This document shows, in pieces, positions 16,100 through 25,746 of a stretch of DNA of 64,000 nt. The DNA comes from Halorarum halophilum. GTDB taxonomy: Archaea > Halobacteriota > Halobacteria > Halobacteriales > Haloferacaceae. How positions within the stretch are numbered: the first letter of the stretch is position 1; each line of letters begins with the position of its first letter. Both the position numbers and the translations under genes were made by a program. A model generated the notes under the pieces. The model was not told the DNA's origin. It saw nothing but the letters and a program-made list of their open reading frames with translations, and searched no databases. The stretch lies in the NCBI RefSeq assembly GCF_013401515.1, contig NZ_CP058529.1, positions 3,100,001 through 3,164,000 of the forward strand. Reading direction: 5' to 3'.

Positions 16100-17581
16100 A
16101 TGACACAGCTTGCAGCGGTTTCGGAGGCTGGCGACGTCCGGAGCTACGTCGGCGGCGAGTGGCGTGAGGCGACCGGCGACGACGGACGGGACGTGATCAA
16201 CCCGGCGACGGGCGAGCGGCTCGCGTACGTCCCGTTCAGCGACGCGGACGACGTCGATGCGGCGGTTCGAACGGGACGTGAGGCGTTCGAAGACTGGTCG
16301 CAACGGCCGGTCGAGGAGCGCATCCAGCCGATGTTCCGGCTCAAGACGCTCCTCGAGGAGCACCAGGAGGAGCTCGCGGAACTGCTGGTGACGGAGCACG
16401 GCAAGACGCTCGCGGAGGCGCGCGGCGAGCTCCGGCGCGGCATCGAGAACGTCGAGGTCGCGTGCGGGATCCCCTCGATGATGCAGTCGGGGAGCCTGCT
16501 GAACGCCGCGCCGGACATCGACGAGAGCGCGGTGCGCAAGCCACTCGGCGTCTTCGTCGCGGTCACGCCGTTCAACTTCCCCGGGATGATCCCGCTGTGG
16601 TTCCTCCCGTACGCCGTCGCGACGGGGAACAGCTTCGTCCTCAAACCGAGTGAGCAGGACCCGCTGGTGGCGGGGCGGCTGTTCGAACTCATCGACGAGG
16701 CGGGCTTCCCGGAGGGCGTCGTCCAGCTCGTCAACGGCGGGGTGGACACCGTCAACGCGTTCCTCGAACACGACGGCGTCGAGGGCGTCTCCTTCGTCGG
16801 CAGCACGCCCGTGGCGAAGCACATCTACGAGACCGCGGCGGCCAACGGCAAGCGCGTGCAGGCACAGGGCGGCGCGAAGAACCACATCATCGTCACCGAG
16901 ACGGCGGACCTGGAGTACGCCGCCGAGAAGACCATCTCCTCGGCGTGCGCCTGCGCGGGCGAACGCTGTCTCGCCAACGACGTCGCGGTGGTCGAGGAAG
17001 GGGTCTACGACGAGTTCGTCGACCTGGTCCTCGAGGAGGCACGGGCACAGACCGTCGGGTACGGCCTGGACGAGGACACCGATATCGGCGCGCTCATCAC
17101 GCCGGAACACGAGCAGAACGTCCGCAACTACATCGAACTCGGCGTCAACGAGGGGGCGGAACTGCTGCTCGACGGTCGCGACATCGACGTCGAGGGGTAC
17201 GAGGACGGCAACTTCCTCGGCCCGACCATCTTCGGTGACGTCACGACCGACATGGTCATCGCCCGGGAGGAGATCTTCGGCCCGGTCCTCGCGCTCACGA
17301 CCGTCGAGTCCGTCGACGACGCCATCGACGTCCTCAACCGGAGCGAGTTCGGCAACGCGGCGAGCCTCTTCACCGGGAGCGGGGCCGACGCCCGGAAGTT
17401 CCGCCACCGGACCGACGTCGGCAACCTCGGCGTGAACGTCGGGACGTCGGCGCCGATGGCGTTCTTCCACTTCGGCGGCTGGAAGGACTCGTTCTTCGGC
17501 GACCTCCACGCCCAGGGCGAGGACATGATCCAGTTCTACACGGACAAGGCGATCTACATCGAACGCTGGCCGGACGCCTAG
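16100..17581 (+). CDS. mmsA: Methylmalonate/malonate-semialdehyde dehydrogenase (CoA-acylating)
   Basis: The 493-residue enzyme belongs to the aldehyde dehydrogenase superfamily. The catalytic cysteine is C290 in GERCLAN. At the position where ordinary ALDHs have ELGGKNP it has QGGAKNH, the hallmark of the CoA-dependent MmsA group that lacks the general-base Glu. The reaction converts malonate or methylmalonate semialdehyde to acetyl-CoA or propionyl-CoA with NAD+ and CO2 release. It is divergent from the aminotransferase that would supply the semialdehyde and is followed 50 bp later by another ALDH. The start MTQLAAVSEAGD gives family length. Confidence 0.9.
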   Translation: MTQLAAVSEAGDVRSYVGGEWREATGDDGRDVINPATGERLAYVPFSDADDVDAAVRTGREAFEDWSQRPVEERIQPMFRLKTLLEEHQEELAELLVTEHGKTLAEARGELRRGIENVEVACGIPSMMQSGSLLNAAPDIDESAVRKPLGVFVAVTPFNFPGMIPLWFLPYAVATGNSFVLKPSEQDPLVAGRLFELIDEAGFPEGVVQLVNGGVDTVNAFLEHDGVEGVSFVGSTPVAKHIYETAAANGKRVQAQGGAKNHIIVTETADLEYAAEKTISSACACAGERCLANDVAVVEEGVYDEFVDLVLEEARAQTVGYGLDEDTDIGALITPEHEQNVRNYIELGVNEGAELLLDGRDIDVEGYEDGNFLGPTIFGDVTTDMVIAREEIFGPVLALTTVESVDDAIDVLNRSEFGNAASLFTGSGADARKFRHRTDVGNLGVNVGTSAPMAFFHFGGWKDSFFGDLHAQGEDMIQFYTDKAIYIERWPDA

Positions 17582-17631
17582 ATACGGATGCGGGCCAAAC
17601 GGTTATCGGACTCCGAGCGAGCCGAGTACGC

Positions 17632-19110
17632 ATGAGAACCGCTGACGAATACATACGGGATACGTACGACCTCTACGTCGGCGGGCGGTGGACGTCGGCA
17701 GCGGCCGGCAAGCGGTTCGCCACCGTCGACCCGGCGACCAAGGAGCCGCTCGCGGAGGTGGCGGCGGGGAAGGCTCCCGACGTCGACCGCGCGGTAGCGG
17801 CCGCCCGCGAGGCGTTCCCCGGGTGGCGCGACACGCCGCCGGACGAGCGCGGGCGGATCGTCCACCGGATCGGCCAACTCGTCCGGGAGTACCGGGACGA
17901 ACTGGCCGCCGTGGAGAGCGTCGACCAGGGGAAGCCGCGCTCCCAGGCGGAGAGCGACATCGAGGGAGCGGCCCGCTACTTCGAGTACTACGCGGGCGCG
18001 GCCGACAAACTCGAGGGGACGACCGTGCCGGTCGGCCCCGACCAGCTCGACTACACCGTGCGGGAACCGTACGGCGTCAGCGCACAGATCACGCCGTGGA
18101 ACTTCCCCGCGAACCTCTTCGCCCGCGGCGTCGCGCCGGCGCTCGTCGCCGGGAACGCGACCGTCGTCAAGCCGGCGGAGCAGACCCCGCTCTCGACGCT
18201 CCGACTCGCGGAGCTGTGCGCGGAGGCGGGCGTCCCGGACGGCGTCGTCAACGTGGTCACGGGGTTCGGCGACGAGGCCGGCGCGGCGCTCTCCTCGCAC
18301 CCCGGCGTCGATACGATCACGTTCACCGGGAGCGTGCCGACCGGTCAGGCCATCATGAAGCGGGCCGCGGACAACGTCGTCCCGGTCACGCTCGAACTCG
18401 GCGGCAAGAACCCCGCCGTCGTGTTCCCCGACGCGGACCTCGACGCGGCAGCGAACTGGATCGCCAGGGCGATCTTCACGAACGCCGGGCAAGTGTGCTC
18501 GGCCGCCGACCGCGTCGTCGTCCACGAGGGGGTCCACGACGAACTGGTCGAGCGCCTCGTCGACCGCGCCGAGCGGTACGACCTCGGGCAGGGAACCGAC
18601 GATCCGGGAATGGGCCCGCTCGCCTCCGCTGACCAGCTCGAGCGGGTGACGCGCTACATCGACCTCGGCCGCGAGGAGGGAGCGACGCTCGCCACCGGCG
18701 GGCGGGCGCTCGACCGCGAGGGGTACTTCGTCGAGCCGACGGTGTTCACCGGCGTCGACACCGACATGCGCATCGCACAGGAGGAGATCTTCGGCCCGGT
18801 CCTCGCCGTCATCCCCGTCGCGGACGAGGCGGAGGCGCTCGCCGTGGCAAACGACGTCGAGTACGGCCTCGTCGGTGGCGTCTTCACGGCCGACGTCACG
18901 CGGGCCCACCGGTTCGCCCGACGGCTCGAAGCGGGCAACGTCTACGTCAACAAGTGGTTCGGCGACACGAACCAGACCCCGTTCGGCGGGTACAAGCGGA
19001 GCGGCATCGGCCGGGAGAAGGGGCTGGAGGCGCTCGACTCGTACCTCCAGACGAAGAACGTCGCCGTGAACCTCGCGGACGACGACGGGACGGACCTCCC
19101 CGGCGCCTGA
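17632..19110 (+). CDS. NAD(P)-dependent aldehyde dehydrogenase
   Basis: The 492-residue enzyme shows the ALDH catalytic pair: Glu in TLELGGKNPAVVF and Cys in NAGQVCSAADRVV. The TPWNFP motif, FTGSVPTG cofactor loop and EEIFGPVLAV are also present. It oxidises an aldehyde to the acid without CoA; similarity by eye is greatest to succinate-semialdehyde and betaine-aldehyde dehydrogenases, but the substrate is open. It is transcribed with mmsA upstream (50-bp gap) and an SDR and M20 hydrolase downstream, so it is part of the catabolic island. Confidence 0.88.
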   Translation: MRTADEYIRDTYDLYVGGRWTSAAAGKRFATVDPATKEPLAEVAAGKAPDVDRAVAAAREAFPGWRDTPPDERGRIVHRIGQLVREYRDELAAVESVDQGKPRSQAESDIEGAARYFEYYAGAADKLEGTTVPVGPDQLDYTVREPYGVSAQITPWNFPANLFARGVAPALVAGNATVVKPAEQTPLSTLRLAELCAEAGVPDGVVNVVTGFGDEAGAALSSHPGVDTITFTGSVPTGQAIMKRAADNVVPVTLELGGKNPAVVFPDADLDAAANWIARAIFTNAGQVCSAADRVVVHEGVHDELVERLVDRAERYDLGQGTDDPGMGPLASADQLERVTRYIDLGREEGATLATGGRALDREGYFVEPTVFTGVDTDMRIAQEEIFGPVLAVIPVADEAEALAVANDVEYGLVGGVFTADVTRAHRFARRLEAGNVYVNKWFGDTNQTPFGGYKRSGIGREKGLEALDSYLQTKNVAVNLADDDGTDLPGA

Positions 19111-19239
19111 GCGCGCGGCGTCGAGCCGGACGGATCCTGTTGGTCGAAACGACGCATCCGTTGGCATTTGTCCCGCTGGCTCGGCGCTCAGTCGAACGTT
19201 GTCCGGTGCTTTGATGGCGCAACGTGCCGACAGTCGATT

Positions 19240-19995
19240 ATGGTACTGCGTGACAAAGCGACGGTCGTCACGGGCGCGGGGTCGGGAATGGGCCGGGCGA
19301 CCGCCCGCCTGTTCGCGGAGCGTGGCGCTCGGGTCGCCGTCGTCGACCTCGACGGCGACGCCGCGGCCGAGACGGCCGCGACCATCGAAGCCGACGACGG
19401 CGACGGAGCGGCCGTCCCGGTGACCGCGGACGTCTCCGACCCCGAGGACGTGGCGTCGTTCGTCGAGCGCACAGTCGAGGAGTTCGGGCGCATCGACGTC
19501 CTCCACAACAACGCGGGGGTTCCCCAGGAGTCGACGCCGGTCGAGGACGTGACCGAACGGACGTGGGACCGCATCCAGGACGTGAACCTGAAGAGCGCCT
19601 TTCTCGGGGCCAAGTACGCCGTCCCGCACATGCGCGAGGGGGGCGGGGGCGTCATCCTCAACACCGCGTCGACGGCGGGCATCCGACCGCGGACGGGCCT
19701 CTCGGCGTACGCCGCCTCCAAGGGTGGGATGATCACCCTCACGAAGCAGTTGGCCCACGAACTCGCCGCGGACGGCATCCGGGTCAACGCCATCTGCCCG
19801 GTCGCGACCGACACCGACATGCTCCCCGAGTTCGCCGGCGGCGACCTGAGCGTCGACGGGATGGCCGAGACCATCCCGCTGGGTCGGCTGGCCGAACCGG
19901 GGGACATCGCCAGTGCGGCCGCATTCCTCGCCAGCGAGGAGGCGTCGATGGTGACCGGAACCGCCCTCGAAGTCGACGGGGGGCGGGACATCTAG
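19240..19995 (+). CDS. SDR-family oxidoreductase
   Basis: The 251-residue classical SDR has TGAGSGMG for cofactor binding, NNAGVP, catalytic Ser in NTASTAG, and YAASKGG with Tyr and Lys. The acidic residue after the second strand (VVDLDGD) suggests NAD over NADP. The last codon block (EVDGGRDI) ends one base before the ATG of the M20 gene, so both are translated together. The role is probably oxidation of a hydroxy compound or reduction of an oxo compound in the same degradation pathway; the substrate is unknown. I chose the ATG at 19240, which directly precedes the Rossmann strand. Confidence 0.88.
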   Translation: MVLRDKATVVTGAGSGMGRATARLFAERGARVAVVDLDGDAAAETAATIEADDGDGAAVPVTADVSDPEDVASFVERTVEEFGRIDVLHNNAGVPQESTPVEDVTERTWDRIQDVNLKSAFLGAKYAVPHMREGGGGVILNTASTAGIRPRTGLSAYAASKGGMITLTKQLAHELAADGIRVNAICPVATDTDMLPEFAGGDLSVDGMAETIPLGRLAEPGDIASAAAFLASEEASMVTGTALEVDGGRDI

Positions 19996-19996
19996 C

Positions 19997-21259
19997 ATGG
20001 TCGCCAAACGGGACATCTACGACGCGGTCGACGACCGGACCGACGGGATGGTCACGTTCCTCCGGGAGTTCGTCGCCATCGAGACGGAGAACCCGCCGGG
20101 GCGGAACTACCGGGCGGGCGCTCGGTTCCTCGCCGACGAGTTGGCCGACCGGGGCTACGACGTCGAGACGGTCGACGTCCCCGAGGCCGTCGTCGCGGAG
20201 CACTACCCGGAGCGAACCGACCACGAGCGTGTGAACGTGCTGGGCCGGAAGGCGGGCGAGCAGGAGGGTCCGGACGTCCACTTCACGGGCCACTTCGACG
20301 TCGTCCCCGCCGGGGAAGACTGGAGCACCGACCCATACGACCCCGTCGTCGAGGACGGCCGCATTTACGGCCGAGGTGCCAGCGATATGAAGTCCGGCAT
20401 CGCGGCCAGCCTCCTCGCGGTCGACGCGCTCGAGGCGGCGGGCGCCAACCTCCGCGGGTCGATCACCCAGAGCATGACCGTCGACGAGGAGACCGGCGGG
20501 TTCACCGGCCTGGGCTATCTCGTCTCCGAGGGGTACGTCGCCCCTGAGAACACCGACTACTGCGTCTACACGGAGTGTTTCGACTCCTCCCGCATCTGTC
20601 TCGGCCACCGGGGGGTCCTGAAGTTCCACGTCACCGCCCGCGGCGAGAAGGCCCACGGCTGTATGGCCCACGACGGCGCGAACGCCCTCATGGCGATGAA
20701 CGACTTCCTCGGCCGCGTCGACGAGTACGAGGACGACCTCCACGACCGGACGACTGACCTGCCGGTCACGCCCCCGGAGTCGAGGCGCGCGGACATCTCG
20801 GCGACGATGGTCGACGCCGGCTACTCCGAGAACGTCGTCCCCGACCGGTGTCGGGCGACGTTCTATCGCGTGCTCGTCCCCGGCGAGACCGTCGAGAGCG
20901 CCCGCGAGGAGGTCCACGCCCTGATGGCCGACGCGGAAGCCGCGACCGGTCGGCCGTTCGAGTACGACGAGATCATGTTCGCCGAGCCGACGAGCGTCCC
21001 GGCGGACTGCACGGTGGGCCGGACGTACACGGAGAACATCCTGGAGTTCTACGACGAGACCGACCCCGTCGTCTCGCCGGGGTCGGACGACCAGCGGTTC
21101 GTCGTCAACGACGCGGGCATCGAGGAGTGCATCGTCTACGGCCCCGGACTGCTCGACCAGGCCCACGTCGTTGACGAACACGTGCCGGTCGAGGAGGTCG
21201 TGACGGCAGCGAAGGTGATGGCCGCCTCGACGGCCGACCTGATGGGCATCACCGAGTAG
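19997..21259 (+). CDS. M20 family metallohydrolase (ArgE/DapE-type deacylase)
   Basis: The 420-residue protein has the M20 metal ligands: His in FTGHFDVVP, Asp in GRGASDMKSG, the catalytic Glu in TVDEETGGF, and a late His in DQAHVVDEH. The family uses two zinc or cobalt ions to remove acyl groups from amino acids or to cut dipeptides in the cytoplasm. It starts one base after the SDR stop. Its convergent neighbour is a HyuC-type enzyme 18 bp away. Together with a second M20 at 24574-25746 it suggests that the island degrades N-blocked amino compounds. Confidence 0.87.
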   Translation: MVAKRDIYDAVDDRTDGMVTFLREFVAIETENPPGRNYRAGARFLADELADRGYDVETVDVPEAVVAEHYPERTDHERVNVLGRKAGEQEGPDVHFTGHFDVVPAGEDWSTDPYDPVVEDGRIYGRGASDMKSGIAASLLAVDALEAAGANLRGSITQSMTVDEETGGFTGLGYLVSEGYVAPENTDYCVYTECFDSSRICLGHRGVLKFHVTARGEKAHGCMAHDGANALMAMNDFLGRVDEYEDDLHDRTTDLPVTPPESRRADISATMVDAGYSENVVPDRCRATFYRVLVPGETVESAREEVHALMADAEAATGRPFEYDEIMFAEPTSVPADCTVGRTYTENILEFYDETDPVVSPGSDDQRFVVNDAGIEECIVYGPGLLDQAHVVDEHVPVEEVVTAAKVMAASTADLMGITE

Positions 21260-21277
21260 ACGACGGGATCCGCCCGT

Positions 21278-22516
21278 TCACTTCTCGGTCCCCGTCGCAC
21301 GCTCGAGCGCCGCGTTCGCGAGGACGGTCGCCGCCTCGTAGCAGTCGTCCCAGCTCGTGAACTCCGCCGGCGAGTGGCTCTTGCCGCCCTCGCTCGCGGC
21401 GAACACCATGCCGGTGTCACAGACCGACGCGAGGTGGGTCGCGTCGTGGCCCGCGCCGCTGACGAGGTCGAGGTGTCGGCAGTCGCGGGCGTCCGCGGCA
21501 CGGCGAACGGCGTCGACGGTGCGGTCGGGGAACGTGATCGCCGGCGCGCGCATGCGCTCCTCGGTCTCGACGTCGGCGCCCTCACGCGCGGCCGCGTGGT
21601 CGGCCTCCGCGAGCACCCGTCGGTACGCCCGCTCGACGGTCTCGTCGTCGGGGTCGCGGAAGCCCCACGTCACCGTCACCTCCTCGGGGATGACGTTGAT
21701 GGAGTTGGGTTCGGCGTCGATGTAGCCGACCGTCCCGACCGTCCGCTCGCCGAGCGTTCCGGGGATGCGGCGAACCGCCGTGATGAGGTCGGCGGCGGCC
21801 ACGAGGGCGTCGCTGCGGTGGTGCATCGGCGTCGGGCCGGAGTGGTCGGCCTCGCCGCGGAAGGTGACCGCGCCCCACGTGAACCCGACGATGCCAGTGA
21901 CGACGCCCACGGCCGCGCCGGCCTCCGCGAGCGTCGGCCCCTGTTCGACGTGGAGCTCGAGGTAGGCGTCGTACTCGGTGGCGGGTTCCGCCGGGACGTC
22001 CCCGCGGTAGCCGATCTCGTCGAGCGCGGCGCCGAGCGCGACCCCGTCGTCGTCGGTCTTCGCGTACTCGACGTCGATGTCGTGGGAACCGGCCCACACG
22101 CCGCTGCCCTGCATCGCCGGCTGGAAGCGCGATCCCTCCTCGTTCGTCCAGTTGACGATCTCGACGGGGCGAGCCGTCTCGATGCCCTCGTCGTCGAGCG
22201 TGCGGACGAACTCCAGGGCCGCGATCACGCCGAGTGCCCCGTCGTAGATGCCGCCGTTTGGCTGGGAGTCAAGGTGTGAACCGACGAGGACCGGAGCGGC
22301 GTCGGGATCGGTCCCCGCCCGCCGGCCGAAGACGTTCCCGAACTCGTCGACGCGGACCGTGAGGTCGGCCGCCCGGAGCCGGGCGACGAACCAGTCCCGG
22401 ATCTCCCGGTCGGCCTCGGTCAGCGCCAGCCGGTGGAGCCCGCCGTCCTCGGTGGCGCCGTACGTCGCCTGTTCCTCCATCGTCGCGACGAGGCGTTCAC
22501 GGTCGAGGCGGAGCAT
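21278..22516 (-). CDS. hyuC: Zn-dependent N-carbamoyl-amino acid hydrolase, HyuC/beta-ureidopropionase type
   Basis: The 412-residue enzyme shows the HyuC/allantoate-amidohydrolase signature: VGSHLDSQPNGGIYDGALGV with metal His and Asp, the NEEGSRF catalytic Glu motif, and LELHVEQGPTL with a metal His. The late SGAGHDATHLA carries the last metal ligand. The reaction removes a carbamoyl group (CO2 + NH3) from N-carbamoyl amino acids, ureidopropionate or allantoate. With the neighbouring omega-aminotransferase and MmsA it could turn ureidopropionate into beta-alanine, malonate semialdehyde and acetyl-CoA. The ATG at 22516 follows a GTG that could also serve. Confidence 0.88.
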   Translation of the reverse strand: MLRLDRERLVATMEEQATYGATEDGGLHRLALTEADREIRDWFVARLRAADLTVRVDEFGNVFGRRAGTDPDAAPVLVGSHLDSQPNGGIYDGALGVIAALEFVRTLDDEGIETARPVEIVNWTNEEGSRFQPAMQGSGVWAGSHDIDVEYAKTDDDGVALGAALDEIGYRGDVPAEPATEYDAYLELHVEQGPTLAEAGAAVGVVTGIVGFTWGAVTFRGEADHSGPTPMHHRSDALVAAADLITAVRRIPGTLGERTVGTVGYIDAEPNSINVIPEEVTVTWGFRDPDDETVERAYRRVLAEADHAAAREGADVETEERMRAPAITFPDRTVDAVRRAADARDCRHLDLVSGAGHDATHLASVCDTGMVFAASEGGKSHSPAEFTSWDDCYEAATVLANAALERATGTEK

Positions 22517-22770
22517 CACACGACGCCTCCCAGTTGGTCGGCGTGGGTGGTCCGGCCGGGTGGACCGTGGGTTCCATCCGACTGCTGGTCCGTACGGTCG
22601 ACGAGGACGCTCGTGTCGGGTCGAGGACGCTCCCGTAAGCTCGTGCTGGGGAACTGCAGTACCCTCTCCCCGGAGACGCCGGGTACAGCAGCGATGCTCC
22701 GTTCGGTCGCCGTTTCCCGTCCGTGGGCGTGTCGAAGTTCAGTCACTGTGAAATCGGGGGTCGGGTGCGG

Positions 22771-24210
22771 TCAGTCGCCCGCCATCGCGCCGCCCTTCGG
22801 TTCGCTCCCCCCGAGGAGCATGTGGCCGACGACGAGCACGAGCGTCGCCGCGCCGACGCCGATGAACGTCGACGGGATGCCGAACAGCCCGCCCGTTATC
22901 TCGGTCGCGACGCCGAGGATCGCGCCGGTGACGACGGACGCGAGGATCGCCCGTCCGCTCAGGCCGACCCAGTAGAGCCCCAGGTACACCGGGATGAGGA
23001 ACGCGCTCGTCAGCAGGACCGCCCGGAAGTTGTAGAGCTCGATGATGGTGCCCGGCGGATTGACCGCCGCCGCGGTGGCCGTGATACCGAAGACGATGGT
23101 CGCGACCCGCGAGACCTTCAGCTGTGAGTCGTCGCTGGAGTCGGGCCGGAAGTAGCTGTAGATGTCGCGCGCCGTGGTGATCCCGGTCGAGTGCAGGCGC
23201 GTGTCCGTCGTCGAGAGGATGGCGCTCATGACCGCGAGGATGATGATGACGCCGACGCCCGAGGGGACGTAGTTGGTGATGAGTGCGGGGAACGCGGCGT
23301 CCTGCGTCTGGACGGCCATCCCGTTCGAGTCGAGCGCGACCGTCGTCGCCCCGCCGAGGATGACGAGCGCCGAGTAGAACACCGACAGGATGACGCCCGC
23401 TGCAGCGAGGTGGATCTTCGCCGCCCTGACGTTCTTGGTCGCGGCGATCCGGACGATGTTGTTCTGCTCGGTGAAGATCGTCCCGAAGAAGGCGACGATC
23501 GTCGCGATGATGCCGATGGCGGTGTACGCGCCCTGGCCCGTCGGGTGCACGTTCGCGGCGTTCAGCGAGGCGAACTGCTGATTGATGCTCGTGAGCCCGC
23601 CGAGGTCGAAGATCATGTACCCGAGCGCGAGCAGCACAGCGCCGACCATCAGCGTCCCCTGCAGGAAGTCGGTCCACGCGACGCTGATGAGCCCGCCGAG
23701 CACGGTGTAGGCGATGAACACGATGCCGATGACCCACACCATGTACTCGTAGGGGACGCCGGTGATGGTGGTGACGAGGAGGCTCGCGCCGACGAGCTGC
23801 ATCACGAGGTACAGCCACCCGTTGCCGAGGAGGACCGTGCCCGCGATCGGCCTGGCCACCTGGTAGCCGGTCACGCTGGCGATGATGTCCGGGAAGGTGA
23901 GCAGGTCGAGGTTCCGGACCCGATCGACCGCGAAGTACAGCGCGCTCGTCCCGAGCATCAGTCCGAAGATGGTGTGGGTCATCAGCGTGTACCCCTCGCC
24001 GTACACCGCCCCGATGAAGCCGATGACGCTGACCGCGCTCACGAAGTTGGCGACGAACGACCACGTCGCCAGCCACGGGCCCATCTCCTGGCCGAACGCC
24101 CAGAAGTCCATGACGTCGGAGGTCTGCGTGTACCCCCAGAGGCCGATCGCGAGCACGATGAGGAGGTACACGACGAACGTCCCGAGGTAGAACGGGTTAA
24201 TTTCCGCCAT
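22771..24210 (-). CDS. Sodium:solute symporter (SSS family)
   Basis: The 479-residue protein has about 13 hydrophobic segments, a start at MAEINPFYLGTFVVYLLIV, the SSS motif region GGLISVAWTDFLQGTLMVGA and a conserved core helix ILAVMSAILSTTDTRLHS. The family takes up organic solutes with Na+ across the cell membrane; relatives carry pantothenate, proline or monocarboxylates. It overlaps the preceding 76-residue membrane protein by 14 bp and lies between an M20 deacylase and HyuC on the same strand, so it probably imports the substrate of these enzymes. Confidence 0.88.
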   Translation of the reverse strand: MAEINPFYLGTFVVYLLIVLAIGLWGYTQTSDVMDFWAFGQEMGPWLATWSFVANFVSAVSVIGFIGAVYGEGYTLMTHTIFGLMLGTSALYFAVDRVRNLDLLTFPDIIASVTGYQVARPIAGTVLLGNGWLYLVMQLVGASLLVTTITGVPYEYMVWVIGIVFIAYTVLGGLISVAWTDFLQGTLMVGAVLLALGYMIFDLGGLTSINQQFASLNAANVHPTGQGAYTAIGIIATIVAFFGTIFTEQNNIVRIAATKNVRAAKIHLAAAGVILSVFYSALVILGGATTVALDSNGMAVQTQDAAFPALITNYVPSGVGVIIILAVMSAILSTTDTRLHSTGITTARDIYSYFRPDSSDDSQLKVSRVATIVFGITATAAAVNPPGTIIELYNFRAVLLTSAFLIPVYLGLYWVGLSGRAILASVVTGAILGVATEITGGLFGIPSTFIGVGAATLVLVVGHMLLGGSEPKGGAMAGD

Positions 24211-24427
24211 CGATCTGCCCCCCGTCGGTCGCACGGTCCTTCGTGGAATCGCCTCCCTCCGCAGCCCGGTCCGCCGCCAGATCGTTCACGGGTTTCCCGA
24301 GGAGGACGTGGACGACCACGTAGTGCATCGCTCCCAGGCTCCCGGCGAGGAGCGTCGCGACGAACACCAGGAACATCGCGTCTGGCATGCCAAGTATTGT
24401 CATGACTGACTCTGGCTCCCACATCAT
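24197..24427 (-). CDS. Small one-helix membrane partner of the symporter
   Basis: The 76-residue protein has one hydrophobic segment (MFLVFVATLLAGSLGAMHYVV) and a charged acidic tail. A strong AGGAGGT ribosome binding site precedes two adjacent ATG codons (24427 and 24424); the second has the better spacing. Its end overlaps the symporter start by 14 bp, so translation is coupled. Small subunits encoded directly before SSS transporters are known in several groups of prokaryotes, and a stabilising or regulatory role is plausible. I do not recognise its exact family. Confidence 0.7.
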   Translation of the reverse strand: MMWEPESVMTILGMPDAMFLVFVATLLAGSLGAMHYVVVHVLLGKPVNDLAADRAAEGGDSTKDRATDGGQIDGGN

Positions 24428-24573
24428 CGTACCTCCTTGTAAATATGAGGGTAGTTACGATACTAATTCCTGCGAAATATTGTCCTACTAGGAAATTATC
24501 CAGGAATACTGCGCAGCTACGCACATGATAGCACATCCAAAGAAGTTCTGACAGGTGCCGGCCTGCCGACGAG

Positions 24574-25746
24574 TCACTCCACGTCGCCGGAGAGCACCTC
24601 CCGCGCCGCGCTCCGGAGCGCTTCGAGGCCGTCCGCTGCCGCCGACAGGTCGACGTGTTCGTCGTAGGTGTGCGCCTGCGAGAGGTCGCCCGGTCCCCAC
24701 GTGATGGCCTCGATGTCGGCGTCGTTCACGAAGTTCCGGACGTCGGTCGACGCCTTGACCCCCCACGGATCCGTCGGCACGTCGGCGACGTCGGCGGAGT
24801 GTCGTCTGAACACCTCAGCCAGGGGACTGTCCTCGTCGATGGCGGCCGACTCGTACGTCCGGGTGCGCTCCCACGACACCTCGATATCGTTGTCGGCGGC
24901 GACGTCGGCGAGGAGGTCGTCGAACTCCGCGTCGATCTCCTCGACGCTCTCCTGGGGGAGGAACCGCCGGTCGACCGTGATCGTCGCCCGTTCCGGGACG
25001 ACGTTCTCCTTCGTCCCCGCGTCGAACATCGTCACCGTCGCGTACGCCTGCCCGACGAGGTCGTCAGTCCGCGCCCGCACGTCGGCATCGTAGTCGGCGA
25101 GCGCGTCGAGAACCGGTCGCGCGTGTTGGATGGCGTTCTCCCCCTGGTCGGGCCGACTCGCGTGGGACGGGTCGCCGGAGACGGTGATCTCGTACCAGGC
25201 GAGCCCCTTCTCGCTCGTCGCCGTCCGCATCGAGGTCGGTTCGAGAACGACGCCGTACTCGCCGTCGTAGCCCCGTTCGAGCAGCGTCCTCGTCCCCGGT
25301 TCGGCGGTCTCCTCGCCGATGGCGGCGTGAAAGACGATCGATCCCGGGAGGTCGCCCGACTCGATCTCGTCGGCGAGCTCCGCCGTCGTCAGCATCGCGA
25401 TCGCGACCCCCGTCTTCATGTCCACGCTGCCGCGGCCGTATAGGCTGCCGTCCGCCACCTCGGCGCCGTACGGCTCGTGGGTCCACTCGTCGAGGTCCCC
25501 CGCGGGCACGACGTCGATATGGCCGTTCAGGACGAGCGTCGGGTCGCCCGTCCCGACGCGAGCGCCGACCTGCGGCCGGTCGGCGTACGGCTCCGCGACG
25601 AGCTCGGCGTCGATGCCACGCTCGTCGAACCACTCGACGATGTACTCCGAACACGCCCGTTCGTTGCCGGGGGGGTTCTCCGTCTCGATCCGTACCAGAT
25701 CGCCGACGAGCGTGGTGAGCTCCTCGGCGCGGTCCGTGAGGGACAT
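24574..25746 (-). CDS. M20 family metallohydrolase (ArgE/DapE-type), second copy
   Basis: The 390-residue enzyme contains LNGHIDVVP, GRGSVDMKTG, the catalytic Glu in AAIGEETAEPG, and a late QAHTYDEHVD motif, a full set of M20 metal ligands. The start MSLTDRAEELTTLVG at 25746 fits the family; an upstream in-frame extension is non-halophilic in composition. It heads the minus-strand group M20 - small membrane protein - symporter - HyuC. Its likely job is removal of an acyl group from an imported amino compound. Its N-terminal pattern (RIETENPPGNE) matches that of the plus-strand M20 (AIETENPPGRN), so the two are paralogues. Confidence 0.87.
   Translation of the reverse strand: MSLTDRAEELTTLVGDLVRIETENPPGNERACSEYIVEWFDERGIDAELVAEPYADRPQVGARVGTGDPTLVLNGHIDVVPAGDLDEWTHEPYGAEVADGSLYGRGSVDMKTGVAIAMLTTAELADEIESGDLPGSIVFHAAIGEETAEPGTRTLLERGYDGEYGVVLEPTSMRTATSEKGLAWYEITVSGDPSHASRPDQGENAIQHARPVLDALADYDADVRARTDDLVGQAYATVTMFDAGTKENVVPERATITVDRRFLPQESVEEIDAEFDDLLADVAADNDIEVSWERTRTYESAAIDEDSPLAEVFRRHSADVADVPTDPWGVKASTDVRNFVNDADIEAITWGPGDLSQAHTYDEHVDLSAAADGLEALRSAAREVLSGDVE

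Noticed and set aside
17578-20016. An 812-codon frame antisense to the aldehyde dehydrogenase and SDR genes
   Set aside because: Arg/Gly-rich nonsense produced by high G+C third positions; the opposite strand carries complete enzyme motifs.
22516-22746. A 76-codon minus-strand frame whose TGA overlaps the hyuC start
   Set aside because: The overlap is attractive, but the protein is basic, low in hydrophobic core and unlike halophilic proteins; no family is apparent.
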